Shown here piece by piece: positions 13,662 to 28,346 of a DNA stretch of 64,000 bases. The stretch's first letter is position 1. Every line of letters begins with the position of its first letter. Made by a program: the position numbers and the translations under genes. Source of the stretch: Pyrenopolyporus hunteri. Its lineage: Eukaryota > Ascomycota > Sordariomycetes > Xylariales > Hypoxylaceae. The notes below the pieces were generated by a model. That model was not told the origin of the DNA. It did not search any database and saw nothing but the letters and a program-made list of their open reading frames with translations. The DNA lies in the NCBI GenBank assembly GCA_902806595.1, contig CADCXC010000004.1, forward strand, positions 124,001 through 188,000, written 5' to 3'.

Positions 13662-16600
13662 ATTATAAATTCGATTCGTATATAAAATCGATATTTTAAA
13701 AAATTTTTTAAAATTTTACTTAATTTTTTAATTATATTTATTATTTATTTTTATTATATCGATTTTATATTTAATAAATCGTTAAATTTTACAAATATTA
13801 TAAATAAAAATATTTTAATAAATACTTATATTAAAAATACCATTAAACTCATAAATTATATAAATTATATAATATAATTAAAATAACTTTAATATATTTA
13901 TAATATATTTAATATTTAAAAATTAATCGATTTTATTAATAAAAATTTTAATCGATTAAAAATTAAATTTATTAAAAACGAAAAAACTTAATATATTCGA
14001 TATTTAATATAAAAAATAAATTACTTTAATTAACTTAAAAAAATTTATAATTAAAAATATATCGAATAAGTAGAAAAAGGTAAAAAAAAAATTAAGTTAA
14101 AATTCGAAAAATTTATTAAAAAAAAACTCGAATAGAAGTATGAAAATTATATAAATTAATTTAAAAAAAACGTTAAAAAAATTAAAATACTACGTATTAA
14201 ACTTTAAATTATATACGAATAAATTATTAAAATAATTATATTTAATATAATCGATAATTATTGATTTAAATGTTTAAAATTTAAAAATATATTTATTATT
14301 ATATTTGTAAATATTATATATAAATATAATACTTTTATTTGTTTAATGTTTATTTCGAACTTTCGTTATAAATATCGTATAATTTTCGAACGAATAAAAA
14401 TTAACATTATTAATTTTTCGAAGTGGTATTTGAAGTAAAAAAATTTAACCGTTCGTATAAAAGTTTAAAAAATTTTCGAAGTTAAAAAAATTAACGTAAT
14501 AAAAGATTTTTTTAACGTAATCGAAATTCGTATAATTAAAGGGTAAGTAAATCGATAACTCGAAAAATTTATTTAAAATAAAACCGAAAAATTTTCGTTT
14601 TTTACGTTCGAAAAAATTAATGTACGTTTTAATATTATATTTGACGAATTAAAATAAAATAATTAAAAGCGTAATATCGGTATTTATATTACGTTCGGTA
14701 AGTAGTTATATAATATTAAAAAATTAAATTAAAAAGGGTATATTATAAATAAGAAAAATCGTTTATAAAATAAATTTTTTAAATTTAAAAAATTTAATTA
14801 TTTATATAAAAAAAATTTATTTTATAAATATTTTTAAAAGTCCCGTACGTATGAAACTTTTTAATACGTTATAATTAAATCTTTAAATCGAAAAATTAAA
14901 GTTATTAACGACGAAAAATACGAAAATATTCGAAATTGTTTTAAATTTATATATTAAATCGACTTTTGAATATAAATCGAAAAAAAAAGGTGGAAAGTAA
15001 AATTTTATAACGAAAATTATTATTACGTTAAAAAAAAATACGAATAACGATTTACTTAATTCGATAATCGTAACTATAATTTTACCGGAGTTAATAAAAT
15101 AAATAAATTATTTAAATAAAATTTTTTTTATTATAAAATATTTACGTTATTTTTTAATCGAAAACATTATATTAAATAATTACGAAATTATCCATTTAAT
15201 TAACGACTATTTTTTTATTTTTACCCGGATTTTATAAAAATTTGTTAAAAAGGAATCGTATTAAAATAAATATTTCGAACTTTTTTATTATCGATAAAAA
15301 AAAATAAATTATTAAAAATACTTTAAAACGTAAAAATAAATTTATTACTACGTTAAAATTTATTAACGTAACATATATTTTTAAATTTTACATTAATTTA
15401 ATTTCCGTTATTAAATTAAAATAAATTATCGATATTTAATTATACGAATATAACGATACATTTAAATTCGATAATATCGAAAAAAACCATATTATATAAT
15501 AATTAAAAATAAAATTTAATTTTATTTTTTTTAAATATAAATTTTTTTTTATTTATTTTCGAATGTTTTAAATAATCGATACGATTTTATCGTTAAATTT
15601 ATTACGAAACGTAATAAAAATAATAACATTATTTTTAATAAAAAAATATAATAAAATTAAACGATTTATTAAAAATAAATTTTTATTTAAAAAAAATATA
15701 AAGTTTTTTTAGTATTTACGATTTAACCATTTAAGATTAAAAGCGTTAAAAGTTTTAATATATTAAATAAAAAACGTAAAAATTAAAGGGATAAAGTAAA
15801 AAAAATACGAAAAATATGTTATTATATACATTAAATGAATAATTTCGTGATACCTTTTAAAATATCACTTTCCTCGACTTTTTTAACGAATATTATAAAA
15901 TTTATTTAATTTTTCGAAAGGTTATAATAAATTAATATATTTTTTAATAATTAAAAACGAATATAATAATATATTTTACGTTTTTACATTTTTACGAAAA
16001 ATGTAGAACGAAGTAATTTTTACGATTTAAAATTTTAAAAATTAAATACGACGTTAATATAAATTCATTATAAATAAAATATAATTAAACGACGAAATAA
16101 TAATATATAATTAAAAAAAGCATACGTAATTCGAGATATAAATTAAAAATTAAAACATCGATTTCGAAACGTTATTATTAAATATTAAAAAATTAATAAA
16201 ATTAATTAAACGAATTGGGTAAAAGTTAATAATTAAATCGATTAAAATAAAATTAAAAGCGAATTTTTTAAAAAAATTATAATTAAAAAACGTTAAAACG
16301 ATTATATATTTATATAATATAAATTTTAATTTTAATAACGATTTAATTAATTTTATTTAAAAATTCGAAAATTAATTTTGTTATTATTTTAAGTAGTATA
16401 TTTCGTAAATTATAAAAAAACTTATTAATAATTTACGATTTAATTAAAGTGGTTTATATATTTATAAATATAAAATTTATCCATTAAATAAAAAAAAATC
16501 GAAAAACGGTAATTTAAAAATAAATAAGTGAATATATAAAATAAAAGGAAAAATATATGTAAAATATTTAATAAATTATAAAACTTCGAATTTATATTAC

Positions 16601-19600
16601 GTATAAATTCCTTTTTATTATAAAATAATTTTTATTAAAAACGTTTAATTTAATAAAAAATAATTTTATAATAAAAATTAAAAACGTTAATTTATATTAA
16701 TTAACGAAAAAAAATTAAAAAATTTAATAATATTAAATTTATATATCGAAGTTATTAAAAAATTACGCGTAGTTTTAAATTTATAAAACGATTTTAAGTT
16801 AATAAAATACGTTTTTAAAGTTATTTTTTATATAAATATAAAAAATAATTTGTAACTCGAAATCGATTAAACGAACGATTTTTTAAATAATTTAATTACG
16901 AAAGTAAATATATTTAAAGTTAAAAAAATCGAAAACGTATAAAAAAATATAATTAATATATCGATAAAAAATTTTATATTAATTAAAAATAATATAACGG
17001 TAATTAAATTACTCGACGATTAATTTTAAGATAAATTATATAAATTTTTAACTTTTTATTAAATATCGAAATTTAAAGTAGAAGTTATTAATATAGGGGG
17101 TATTTAAAAAAATACCGTAATTATCGATAAAAGTTCGATAAAAATTAATTAAAAAATCGACTTTAAAATTATAAAATTATTCGATAATTTGAATTTTTCT
17201 CGAGAAACATTAAAAATCGAAAATATAAAAAGTAATATAAATTCGAATAAATATTAAACGAGTGATAAATTAAAACGTAAAAAACATCGATTATATATTA
17301 AAAAAGTTTACTCTTCGATAAATAGAAAAAATTAAAGATAAAAAAGTAAAAAATTTAATAATTAAAATAACGAAATTTTCGAAAGTAATGTTGTTTTTAT
17401 TATAACGTTTTATAAAAAAAATTTAATTATTTTACTTAATAATCGTTATTAATCGAATTTTTTTAATACTTTTATATTTAATTAATAAAAAGTTATATAA
17501 AAAAATAACCGAAAGTATCGAATATTATATATAATAATCGTAATAATGTTTAATTAAAGTAATTTTATATGTATTAAAATAATTTTTAATAAATCGCATA
17601 TCCATCGAAAAAATCTTTTAAAATTAATGTCGAAAAAATGGTTCGATTTAAATAAATACTTATTAAAAAATCACTTCGTTAAAAATATAAAAAAAAAAAT
17701 ATAAGTTTTTAATATTAATTAGATTTAAAAAATCGTTAAAATTAACTCGATATAAATTAAACCGTTTTTTATAAAATAAATTTTCGTATATAAATTCGAT
17801 TAAAATAAATATTTAAAAACTTATAAATTATGATTAATTATTCGAAATAATCGTTAAAATACGACGTTTTAAAATATATATACTATTATATTTATTATAA
17901 AATTATTTAAAATTATAATAATTATAATTATATAATTCGATTTAAAAATTAATTAATTCGACGTTAAAAACACGTTTTTAAATACGAAAAAAAAAAATAT
18001 AAATTTATAATTATAAAATTTTTCGATGAATTTAAATAATTAAAAAAATACGTTTTATTTTATAAAATTTTATATAAGTTAAAAAACTTACTTTTATTAT
18101 AATATAAAAAAGTTAAAAAAATCTTAAAAAATTAAAAACTCGAATTATTCTTAAAAAAATCGTGTTTTTTTATATATACGATCGTTAAATTTATATATTA
18201 ATATATATAAATAATATATTATTAATATATTATCGTATTAATAAATACGAAACTTAAAAAATTATAAACGATATAAAAATAATTTAAAAAATTAAAAAAT
18301 TAAGTCCCGTAAAATAATATTTAAAAATTAAAATAATTAAAAATCGAATTAAAAAAACGATTATATTATTTTATAATTTTTATATCGAAAAAATCGCATA
18401 ACGTTTTAATCTCGTCGAAAATAATTAAATATCGATAACGTCGCTTTTAATTAATAAGTTTTTAAAGTATAAAAATATTATTATAATAAACGTAGTAAAA
18501 AATTATTAAAAGTACGTTAAATTAATATTTTATACGATAATTATAATAAAATCGAATATTATATTTATAATAATTAAATTTTCGACATTTTTAATAAACT
18601 TTAAACTCGAATATTTTAAAATAATAAATTAAATAATTAAATATTTATATATTATATATTATTTAAACATTAAATATAAAAGTAAAAACGTCGAATCGTA
18701 AATTTTATAAATCGTAAAAAACGTATCGTATATTAACGATATAAAAATTAAAAAATCGATTTAAAGGTATATAATATACTTATTTAACGATTCGATAATA
18801 TAAAAATTAACTCGTTAAATTATTGTAATAATTTTAATAATTGAAATTAAATTATTTGTTTTATTCGAATTAATGAAAAAAATTATAATTACGAAATGTT
18901 TATTTAAAAATATAAAATTCGACTTAAAAAAAAATTAAAAAATCTATAATAATAATTAATAAACGATTAAATTAATAATAAAAAAAAATTAAAAAATTAT
19001 TATTAAATTAAAATACGTAAATATTTATAATATATAATTATAATAAAAATATAAAATTAATTTTTTTCGAATAATTTACTTATTTATCGATTAAATATTA
19101 ATAAATAAATTTATTAAAAACTTATTAAAATAAATTTTTAAATATTTTAAATTATTATTTAATTTATAAAATATTCGCGATTTATTAAATTAAAAATAAA
19201 TAAAATAAAAGATAATATTTTTAATTAAATAAAATTAATTTTTAATAAAATATATTATAATTATTTTAATTATAATACATTTATATTATATTATTAAAAT
19301 AATTATTTATAACATTTAATTAATTAACTTTTAAACCTTTATATTAATAATTTATCGCGAAAAATTTACTTCGATAAAACGTCGTAAAGTTAAAAAAACT
19401 TATTAAAAAAAATATATTTAATTAATTTATTTAATGTAATATACACTCGATTAAATAATCTTAATAAATTTACTTTAAAACGAAAATTTTCTTACGATAT
19501 AATTAAAAAACAATAAATAAAAACTTTATTTTTATTATTAACGATAAAGTAAATAAATTAATCGTTTGATTTAAATTTTTTATTTATAATTTTAAAAAAC

Positions 19601-20962
19601 GTATACATCGTAATAATATAATACATAATATTTTAAAAAAAAAAATTAATAAATTAACGCGATATATATATAAAAAATAACGAATTTATCTTTTAATTCT
19701 TAAAAATTTAAATTTAAATTAATCGATAAATTATTAAAATAACTTTTAATAATTTATTAATTAATAATTAACAAATAATAAAAAGTTATAAAAAAAAAAT
19801 CATTTATATAAAAACGTATAAATACCCGTTTATACATAATTAATAACGCGATTTATAATTAACCGTTTTATAATATTTTCTAATAAAATAACCGGTTAAA
19901 ATATTACGTATATATTTAAAATAAAATATTTTGCGTAAAATAATAACATTTAATTAAATCTATTACCTTCCACCGATTTTAAAAGTACTTTTACGATCGT
20001 TTTTAATTTTATCTAAAAAAGTAACGCGTTACGAAATAATGAATAAATCGATAATTTATTTTATCTATTTCGTTTATAAGTAAAATAATTTAATTAAAAT
20101 TATTGTAAACGTCGAAATTAAAAAAACTTACGAATAAAAAATTTAACTATTAAAACGTCGAAAATATCGAGTTAAAAATTACCGTATTATTAATAAAAGT
20201 AATTATCTTAATAAAAAAAATACCCGTAATAAAAAAATTAAACGCAATAATATAATCGATATTAATACCATTTTAATCGAATTAATTTTTAATTATAATA
20301 AATTAATATAAACGCGTTTAACTTCGTATATATTAACGATATAAATAATAATTAAAACTTTACGTTTAAATATACGACTTATAATAAATTTATAACGATA
20401 TATTAATAAAAATTATTATAATATAAAATAATATTTAAAAAAAAATTTTATTTACAATTAAATAATAATATTAACGCCGAAAAATTTAAAAACTACGTTT
20501 TAAAATAAATTAAAAAATTATAAATAAAAATTTTTAATAATATAATAAAAAAAACGAAAAAAAAATTAATATATACCTTTAAAAAAATTTAAAAAATAAA
20601 AAAATAAAAAAAACGATTATTTATATAAACGATTACATATTTTACTACTTAAAACTTTTTTAAATAAATACTCGAAAAATCGTAAAAATATTTACGATAT
20701 TTTCTAAATTATTAAAAAAATCTTTAAAATTTTTAAAAAATATTAATAATTAATTAAATATAATAATTTAATTAATTAAAATAATAATAAATTATATCGT
20801 TAAAATAATGTATATGATTTATAAAATACATATTTTATTAAATAAAATTTCCTTTATTATATTTACCGAAAAAATTATATATTAAAAAATAAATAAAAAT
20901 ATAAAAAAAATAAAATAATAAAAAAAAATATATTCTATTAATACAACGTTATTAAAAGGGTA

Positions 20963-21222
20963 TATTACGAAATATAAACAATTAAAATATTAAAAATTAA
21001 ATAATATATACATATTAAAAATATATATCCTTAAATTCTATATTAACCCACAACTTTACACATTACCTAATTAATAACGCCTATAAAAAAAAACTTTCTT
21101 CTATAAATAAATAAAAGTTTCGTATATTTTTTTATAATATATTTTTTTTATATATCCTTAAAAAATTATTTGCATCGTTTTTATTTTAATTCCCTAAAAA
21201 TTAAATATTATATAACGTAAAA
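20963..21222 (+). repeat. 3' LTR of the degraded retrotransposon
   Basis: Partner of 13400-13661. Here C is largely kept (for example AACCCACAACTTTACACATT) while G is lost to A, the reverse of the 5' LTR. Confidence 0.85.
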
Positions 21223-24200
21223 TAATTATATTAAAAATCCGTTATTTTTAAATTATAACGTTTTTTTTAAATTATTTACGTAATAAATTATAATATATTA
21301 TCGATTTTTATTATTCGAATTATTTTAATTTAAAATCGTTATTTATTTTTAATACTTTTAATAATAATAATATCGATTATATAATTACGTATTACGTTTT
21401 ATATATAATAATTAAAAATATTTAATTTCTAAGTAAAATAAAATAAAGTAATTAATTATATATTTTTTTTTTCGAAATTATAAATTTAATTTTTATTATC
21501 GTATTTTTAAACAATATTTTATAAAAAAATCATTATTTTTTTTACGTTTTAAATTATAATAATAATAATTATAAATAATATTTATAATTATTAAATATAT
21601 TAAATATTTAATTATTAATGAAAAATATTTAAATTATTATTTTATATATTTAAATTTTGATTATTAACGTTTTTTTATTAAATTATCGTCGTTTTAATAA
21701 ATTTTTATAAATAATTACGAAAAAAATAATAATAATAATAATAAAAATAAAAATAATAAAAATAAAAATTTTTTTATTCGATTACGTCGATAAATATATT
21801 CGATAATTCGTTTATAATCGAACCGTTTATATACGAAATAATCGTATCATTATTTAAAATCGTTTAAATTTAAACAAATTAATTATAATTAAAATTTTTT
21901 CGAAAATTTTTTCGATAATTTCTTATCGAAATTTATCGTATTATCGAAATATTTATTAAATTTTATTTAAATTACGTCGTTTTTTTAATAATAAAAAATT
22001 AATTTAATTAAAATATAATATATAAATACGTTAATAATATTAAATTAAAACGAAATAATTTTTTTAATATATTAATAAATTTTTTATTTATTTGTTAAAA
22101 TATTTATTATTTTTTAAATTAAAATTATTTTATTTTTATTTTTAAACGTATCGAACGTTATTTATTTATATTAATTACTTATATATTTTAACTTTCGTTA
22201 AATAAAAAAAAGGTAAATTTAAAAATAATTAATTTATATTATAATTTATAATATTTATTTATTAATAAAATTTCCGTCGAATATTTTTTCGTTTATTTCG
22301 TATAATTTATTTTTAACGATTTTATCGTATTATTTTAAATTAATATCGTTATTAAAAAAAAAATTTTTAATTTATTTTTTACTTTTATTTATTTTAAGAA
22401 AAAATTATAAATAAAAGATTAAATTATTAAAAACATCGATTATAAATTTTAAATCGAAATTTATAAAATCCGTATTTTTATAAATAATAAACGTAACGCG
22501 AATAAAATAAAAATCGATATTAATATATTTTACGATAAATATTTTAACGTTAAATTTTATAATAATTCGTTTAAAAACTTAAAAATATTCTTTTAATCGT
22601 TTAATAATAATTTTAATTTAAATAAAATTATTAAAAATAAAATTATTATTATTAAAAATAATATATTCGATACTTTTAATTTTAACGACTTTAACTTTTA
22701 TAATATCGATAAATATTTCGAAAAAAAACTTTATAAAAATATATAATTTAATATATTTAAAAATAATTGTTTATTTAAAAGTTAAGGTTTAATAATATTA
22801 TTTCGATCGTTTAATTATAATAAATATAATTATTTATCGAAACGTTTAAAATTATTATTTCGATTATTTAATTATATTAATTTAAATAAATATTTAAATT
22901 TAAATTAAAATATTTAATTTAAATTAAATTTATCGTTATCGATAAAAAATATAAAAGATTTTAAAAATAAAAGAAATATAAAAATGAATAATATTAATTT
23001 TATTTAAAATAAAAATAAAAATAAAAATAAAAATAAAAATATTATAATTCGACACCGTAAAAATAATAAATATCGAGGTAAATTTAATTGTAATTTTAAA
23101 AATAATTTAATTTTAATACGTTTTTTTTAATTATAAATTATATCTAAAATATTTTTAAATTTTTATTTCGAAAGTTTTTTTTTATAAAAAAAATTAATTA
23201 CGTTATAATTTATAAACTATAATTATAAACTTTTAATTATAAAAATATATAATCCATAATAATAATTATAATAATAATAATAATAAAAATAATTTTATCG
23301 TTTTACGTAATAATAAATATATATGAATTTAATTTTAATATATATAAATAATTAATTAAATTATTTTTTATTTTTTTCTTACATTTTTATTTAATTAAAT
23401 AAATTAAATATATAAAAACGTAAATAAATTAATAAAAATTAAACATTTAATTTTTATTAAACGTTATTTTTTTTTATATTTTTTTTTTGTTTTTTTTTAA
23501 TATTAAATTTTTAATATCGATATTATATTTATTTTATATTTAACATTTTAATATTATACCGTATTTATTATATTAATAATAAAATAAACCTCGAATTTTT
23601 TATTTAATATACCTTTTTTTTAATAAAGTTTGTCGTAATAAATTAAAATATTAAATTATTATTTATTATTTTAATTATAAAACGTTAACTTTAATATTAT
23701 TTTTTTAAATTTTTAATCGAAATTTTATCGAAACTTACGACATATATTATAACTTAATTTATTATACTTATTATATCGTTATTAATAATATATATAAAAA
23801 CAATAAAAATTTAAATCTTAATTTAAAAAATTTATTTCTATTTTAATTTTTTAATTTTATAATTATTTACGTTATTTTTATCGATTATATTTTATTATTA
23901 AATCGATATTATTTTTATTATTTCGATTATAATAATAATAAATTATATATATATTTTTAATATATATTTTTACATTAATTAATTTATTAAATAATTTATA
24001 TTTTATTATTTTAAATTTTATAAAATAAATATTTTTTTTATTTTTTTTTAAATCGTAGTAAAAAATACTTTCGTTTTAAATAAATCTCTTAATAAACTTT
24101 TTTATATACGATTTTAATCGAATATTTTATATCGTTATATTATATTTTATATATATTTAAAATAATTATATTATTTTTAAAAATATAAACGTTTAAATAA

Positions 24201-27171
24201 AAAAAAATAATATATGGAAATTTCTTTTAATTTATAAAATTAATATTATATATATTTTTAATAATAATAAAATATATTTTCGTAACGACATCTATTATTT
24301 TTTCGATTATAACGTTTTTATAATTTTTCCGAAACTCGATAAAAACGTAAATAATCGTTATCGTTTATATATATATATATTAAACCTTTTAAATAAATTT
24401 AATAATTTCGATATAAAAACGTTTATACATTATTATAACATCTTTTTAATATCGATTTTTTAAATATTTATAAAATATTTATTTATTAAATTAATTTAAA
24501 ATTTTTATAATAAATATACCTTCGTTATATTTAATAATATTAAAAAAAACGACGTATTTTTTATTAATTTTATTAATATTAACAAAAATTTAAAAAAAAT
24601 TATTTAAAACTTTTTTTCGATTAAATTTAACGAATTAAATATTAAAATTATTAATATAAAAAAATCGAACTTTTTTACTATTAAATAATAACGTCGTTAT
24701 AATTAAATTAATATTAATTATAATTATATTAATTATAATTTTTACAATAATAAATATACGAAATTAAATAACGACGATAACTTTAAATCGAACTTCGAAT
24801 TTAATAATTATAATTTCGAAAAAAAATTCGAAAATAATTTAAACGATTATTTTAATAAATTTAATTTTTTAAATAACTTATAAAACTTTAATAAAATTAA
24901 TACTCATACGTTTTTTATAATTAATCGGGCTTTAAATTTATTATTTTTCGTAATATTTTATAATAATAACGATAAAAATTTTATTAACGAAAATTACTAC
25001 ACTTTTTTTAAATATAACGACGTTAAAATCCTTTCGAAATTTATTTTTCGACTTTTAAAATATAAATTTTTCGGGAAAAATTAAATATATATTTATTTTT
25101 TTAAACTTACGTTATTAAATTTACGTTTTTAAATATACATATTATTAAATTTATTTTTTTAAATATATAAATTTATAAAATAAATTTAAACGATTAAATC
25201 TTTAAATATTATAAAAATATATATTACGATTAATAAATTAATATTAAAATTATTTTATAATTTAATAAACTATATAAATATTTATAAAAATTATAAATAT
25301 AAAAAAAAAAATAAATAAAAGTTATTTTTATTATATAATATATTACGAAAAATATAAATAAAATAAAATTAAATAAAATTTTTAATTTTTTAATATAATA
25401 ATTTTCGTAAAATTTAAATATAAATCGATTAATAAAAAATAATAACGTTAATAATAACTTTATTTATATAGTCGTACCCTTTTATATATTTTTATATATA
25501 AATTTTATTTAATCGATATTAATAAAAAATTTAACGTAATAAATCTTTTAAAATTATTTAAAAAATATATAATAAATAATTATCGATTATAAAAAACTTC
25601 GAAATAAACCTTTATAAAAAAACTTAAATTAACGTTAAATAACTATTAAATATAATTTTAACGATAACGACATAATAAAATAATATATTTTTTAATATAA
25701 ATTATATAATTAAAAAACATCGAATAATTAAACTTCGACTCGTACGTAAATTACCATCGAAATTTTAAAATAACGACATATTTTATTTAAATAATTTAAA
25801 CGATTTATTCGACGATATAAATTAAAATTATTAAAAAAATTAAGGTTAAAAAAAAAGATAAAAAATAATAACGACGCGAAAAAAACCGTTAATAATATAT
25901 AAAATATAATAATATCGAAATTTTTTTTAATTATTAAAATATAAATAACGGGATTATATTTTCATTTAAATAAAATTATTTAAAAATTTTTATATTAACA
26001 TTATTAATATAAAAGTATATTAATTTGTTTCGTATATTTTATTTATTATTTTATAAGTTTAATTAATATTATATTTAATATTAATCCTCGTATTTTAAAA
26101 AGATAATTTTTTTTATAAAAAAAGTTTTATAATCGAAAAAAACTTTCGTTTTAACTTTCGTTTTATTTATACGATCGTTATAATTATTATTATTAATAAA
26201 TCTCGAAAACAATAATAAATTAAATATTAAATCGTTATTTAAAATATTTTAACGATAAAATTTTCGACTTTTATAATATTTTTTTTCGTTATTATTAATA
26301 TTTTATAAATATATATTATCGTCGTTATTAAAATATATTATTTATTTTTAAGAAACGGAAAAATATTTTCGAAATATTTAATTTCGTATAAATCGAAAAC
26401 ATTTATTATTTCGAAAATCGTTCGATTCGTTTTAAATATAAATAATAAATATAAAAAAAATTATAAATATTAATTAAATAAATTACGTAAAAATAATAAA
26501 TATTTCCCCGGTATTTTTAATTTAATAAATAAAAATATGAACCGATTTAACGTTCGATTTAAATATATATAATATCGAAATATTAAAATTAAATTAAATA
26601 AATCGTACGAAAAAAAATTAATAATTAAAATTATATAAAATTTAATATTTACGATTATAAGATAAAAGTTTTTATTCGAAAATATATCGAAATCGTAAAT
26701 AAAATATATATATTATTAATATATATCGTTTTTTTTCGAATTTAGAAAAAAAAATTAACTTTTTTTTATCGATTATCGCATAAATATTAATACGAAAAAA
26801 AAATATATTATTTAATTCGTCGATTTTCGAATATGTCGTTAAATTTTTTAAATAACGGTTTATTATATTATTAATAAATTAAATGTCGATAATTTTAAAT
26901 ATAATATACGTTTATTCGAAATTATAATAAAACGAAAAAATTTTATAATATTTATTACGAATATAAACGATTTCGTTATTTTTTTTCGATAAAATATAAA
27001 ATTTACGAAAAGGTATATTATAAATTTAAAAAGTTTATTATAAATACGATAAATTATCGTAAAGAAATATTTAATGATTAAAAATTAAAACGATTAAATA
27101 AAATTTTAAAATAATATTAATATTAAAATTATATTATAATTTAATGCGGTTAATTTAATTTATTAAGTAAT

Positions 27172-28346
27172 TAATATCGAAGTTTCGACCGATTACGCCG
27201 TCGAAGTTTATATATAAAATTATAATTTTTCGAATTATAATTTAATTTTTTTTTTTTTATAATATTAATAAAATTTAATTTTTAATTTTCGATATTACGC
27301 GCCGTGTTAAATAATTAATAAAATAAAGTAAATTTATATTTAAATTTTATTTAAATATAAAAATAATATATTTTAATTCGAAAAATATCGTTATTAAATC
27401 GTAAAAAAAAATTATAATAATAAAATTTTTAAATATAATTAAAAAAGTTTTAAATTTATTATTTAAATTTAATTAATGTATATTTAATTAAACGTTTTTA
27501 ACGATAATATAATAAATATAATAAACGAAATTAAAATCGATATTTTTATTATTTAAAATAAAAAATTATAATAATATTAAATATATATTAAAATATTTAA
27601 AATAATAAATTTCGATAAAAGGTAACGTATTTTTATCGATAAGATTTTTATTTAAATTATTTTAATCGAAATTAAAATTAAAAAGATTAATAAAAAACGG
27701 TATAAATAGTATAAAAATTAATTTTAAATTTATAATAAAAATATATAATATTAAAATAATAATTATAAAATTAAAAAATTATAAAAATTAAATTATTTTA
27801 AAAGATAAAGTTTAAATAAAATTAAATATTATTATAAATTAATAATATTATTTTAAATAATAAAGTTAATTATATAATTTTCTTTAAAATAAATTTAATT
27901 AATTCGAATAATAAAATAAACGATATTATAAAAATTTTAATAAAATATAATTAATATTATTAAATTCGTATTTAAATAAATTTTAAAATTATATAAATAA
28001 TAAATTAATGCGATTATTATAATTAAAATTATTAAAATAATTATAAAATTATCGAATAAAAAGTAATATATATATATATCGTTTATTATATATAATATAT
28101 CGTGTATTTTTTATAAAATATTATAAATTTAAAATTAATTTACTATAAAATTAATTAAATTATATTATAAATTTATTATTATTTTAATATAACGCGTAAT
28201 ATTAAAGATTAATAATTAAATTTTATTAATATTATAAAAAAAAAAAAGAAAAAAAATTAAATTACGATTCGAAAAATTACGGTTTTATATATAAATTTTA
28301 ACGGCGTACTTAACCGAAACCTCCATATCGATTATTTAATAAAGTT
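27172..28346. mobile_element. 1.2-kb element with ~145-bp inverted ends
   Basis: The left end (about 27172-27312) and the reverse complement of the right end (about 28188-28346) share, in order, TACGCCGT, TTTATATATAAAA, AATTTTTCGAAT, a T-rich run, TATAATATTAATAAAATTTA and ATATTACGCG. The interior of roughly 870 bp has no open frame. It is probably a non-autonomous TIR element or two nested copies of its end. Confidence 0.6.

Larger units (their letters stand above)
13400..21222 (+). mobile_element. RIP-degraded LTR retrotransposon, 7.8 kb
   Basis: Two direct repeats of 260-262 bp bound the element. The start TATTACGA fits an ancestral TGTTACGA, and the end ACGTAAAA roughly fits the inverted partner, as in LTRs with TG...CA ends. 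A 5-bp TAATT lies directly before the left LTR (13395-13399) and directly after the right one (21223-21227), a possible target-site duplication, though weak evidence in AT-rich DNA. A purine run AAAAGGG at 20954-20960 sits two bases before the right LTR, where a polypurine tract belongs; this supports plus-strand orientation. No gag or pol motif is readable after RIP, so Gypsy versus Copia is undecided. It is nested inside the larger block. Confidence 0.8.

Noticed and set aside
13662..13680. tRNA primer-binding site after the 5' LTR
   Set aside because: The sequence after the LTR (ATTATAAATTCGATTCG) is too altered by C-to-T change to match any tRNA 3' end with confidence.
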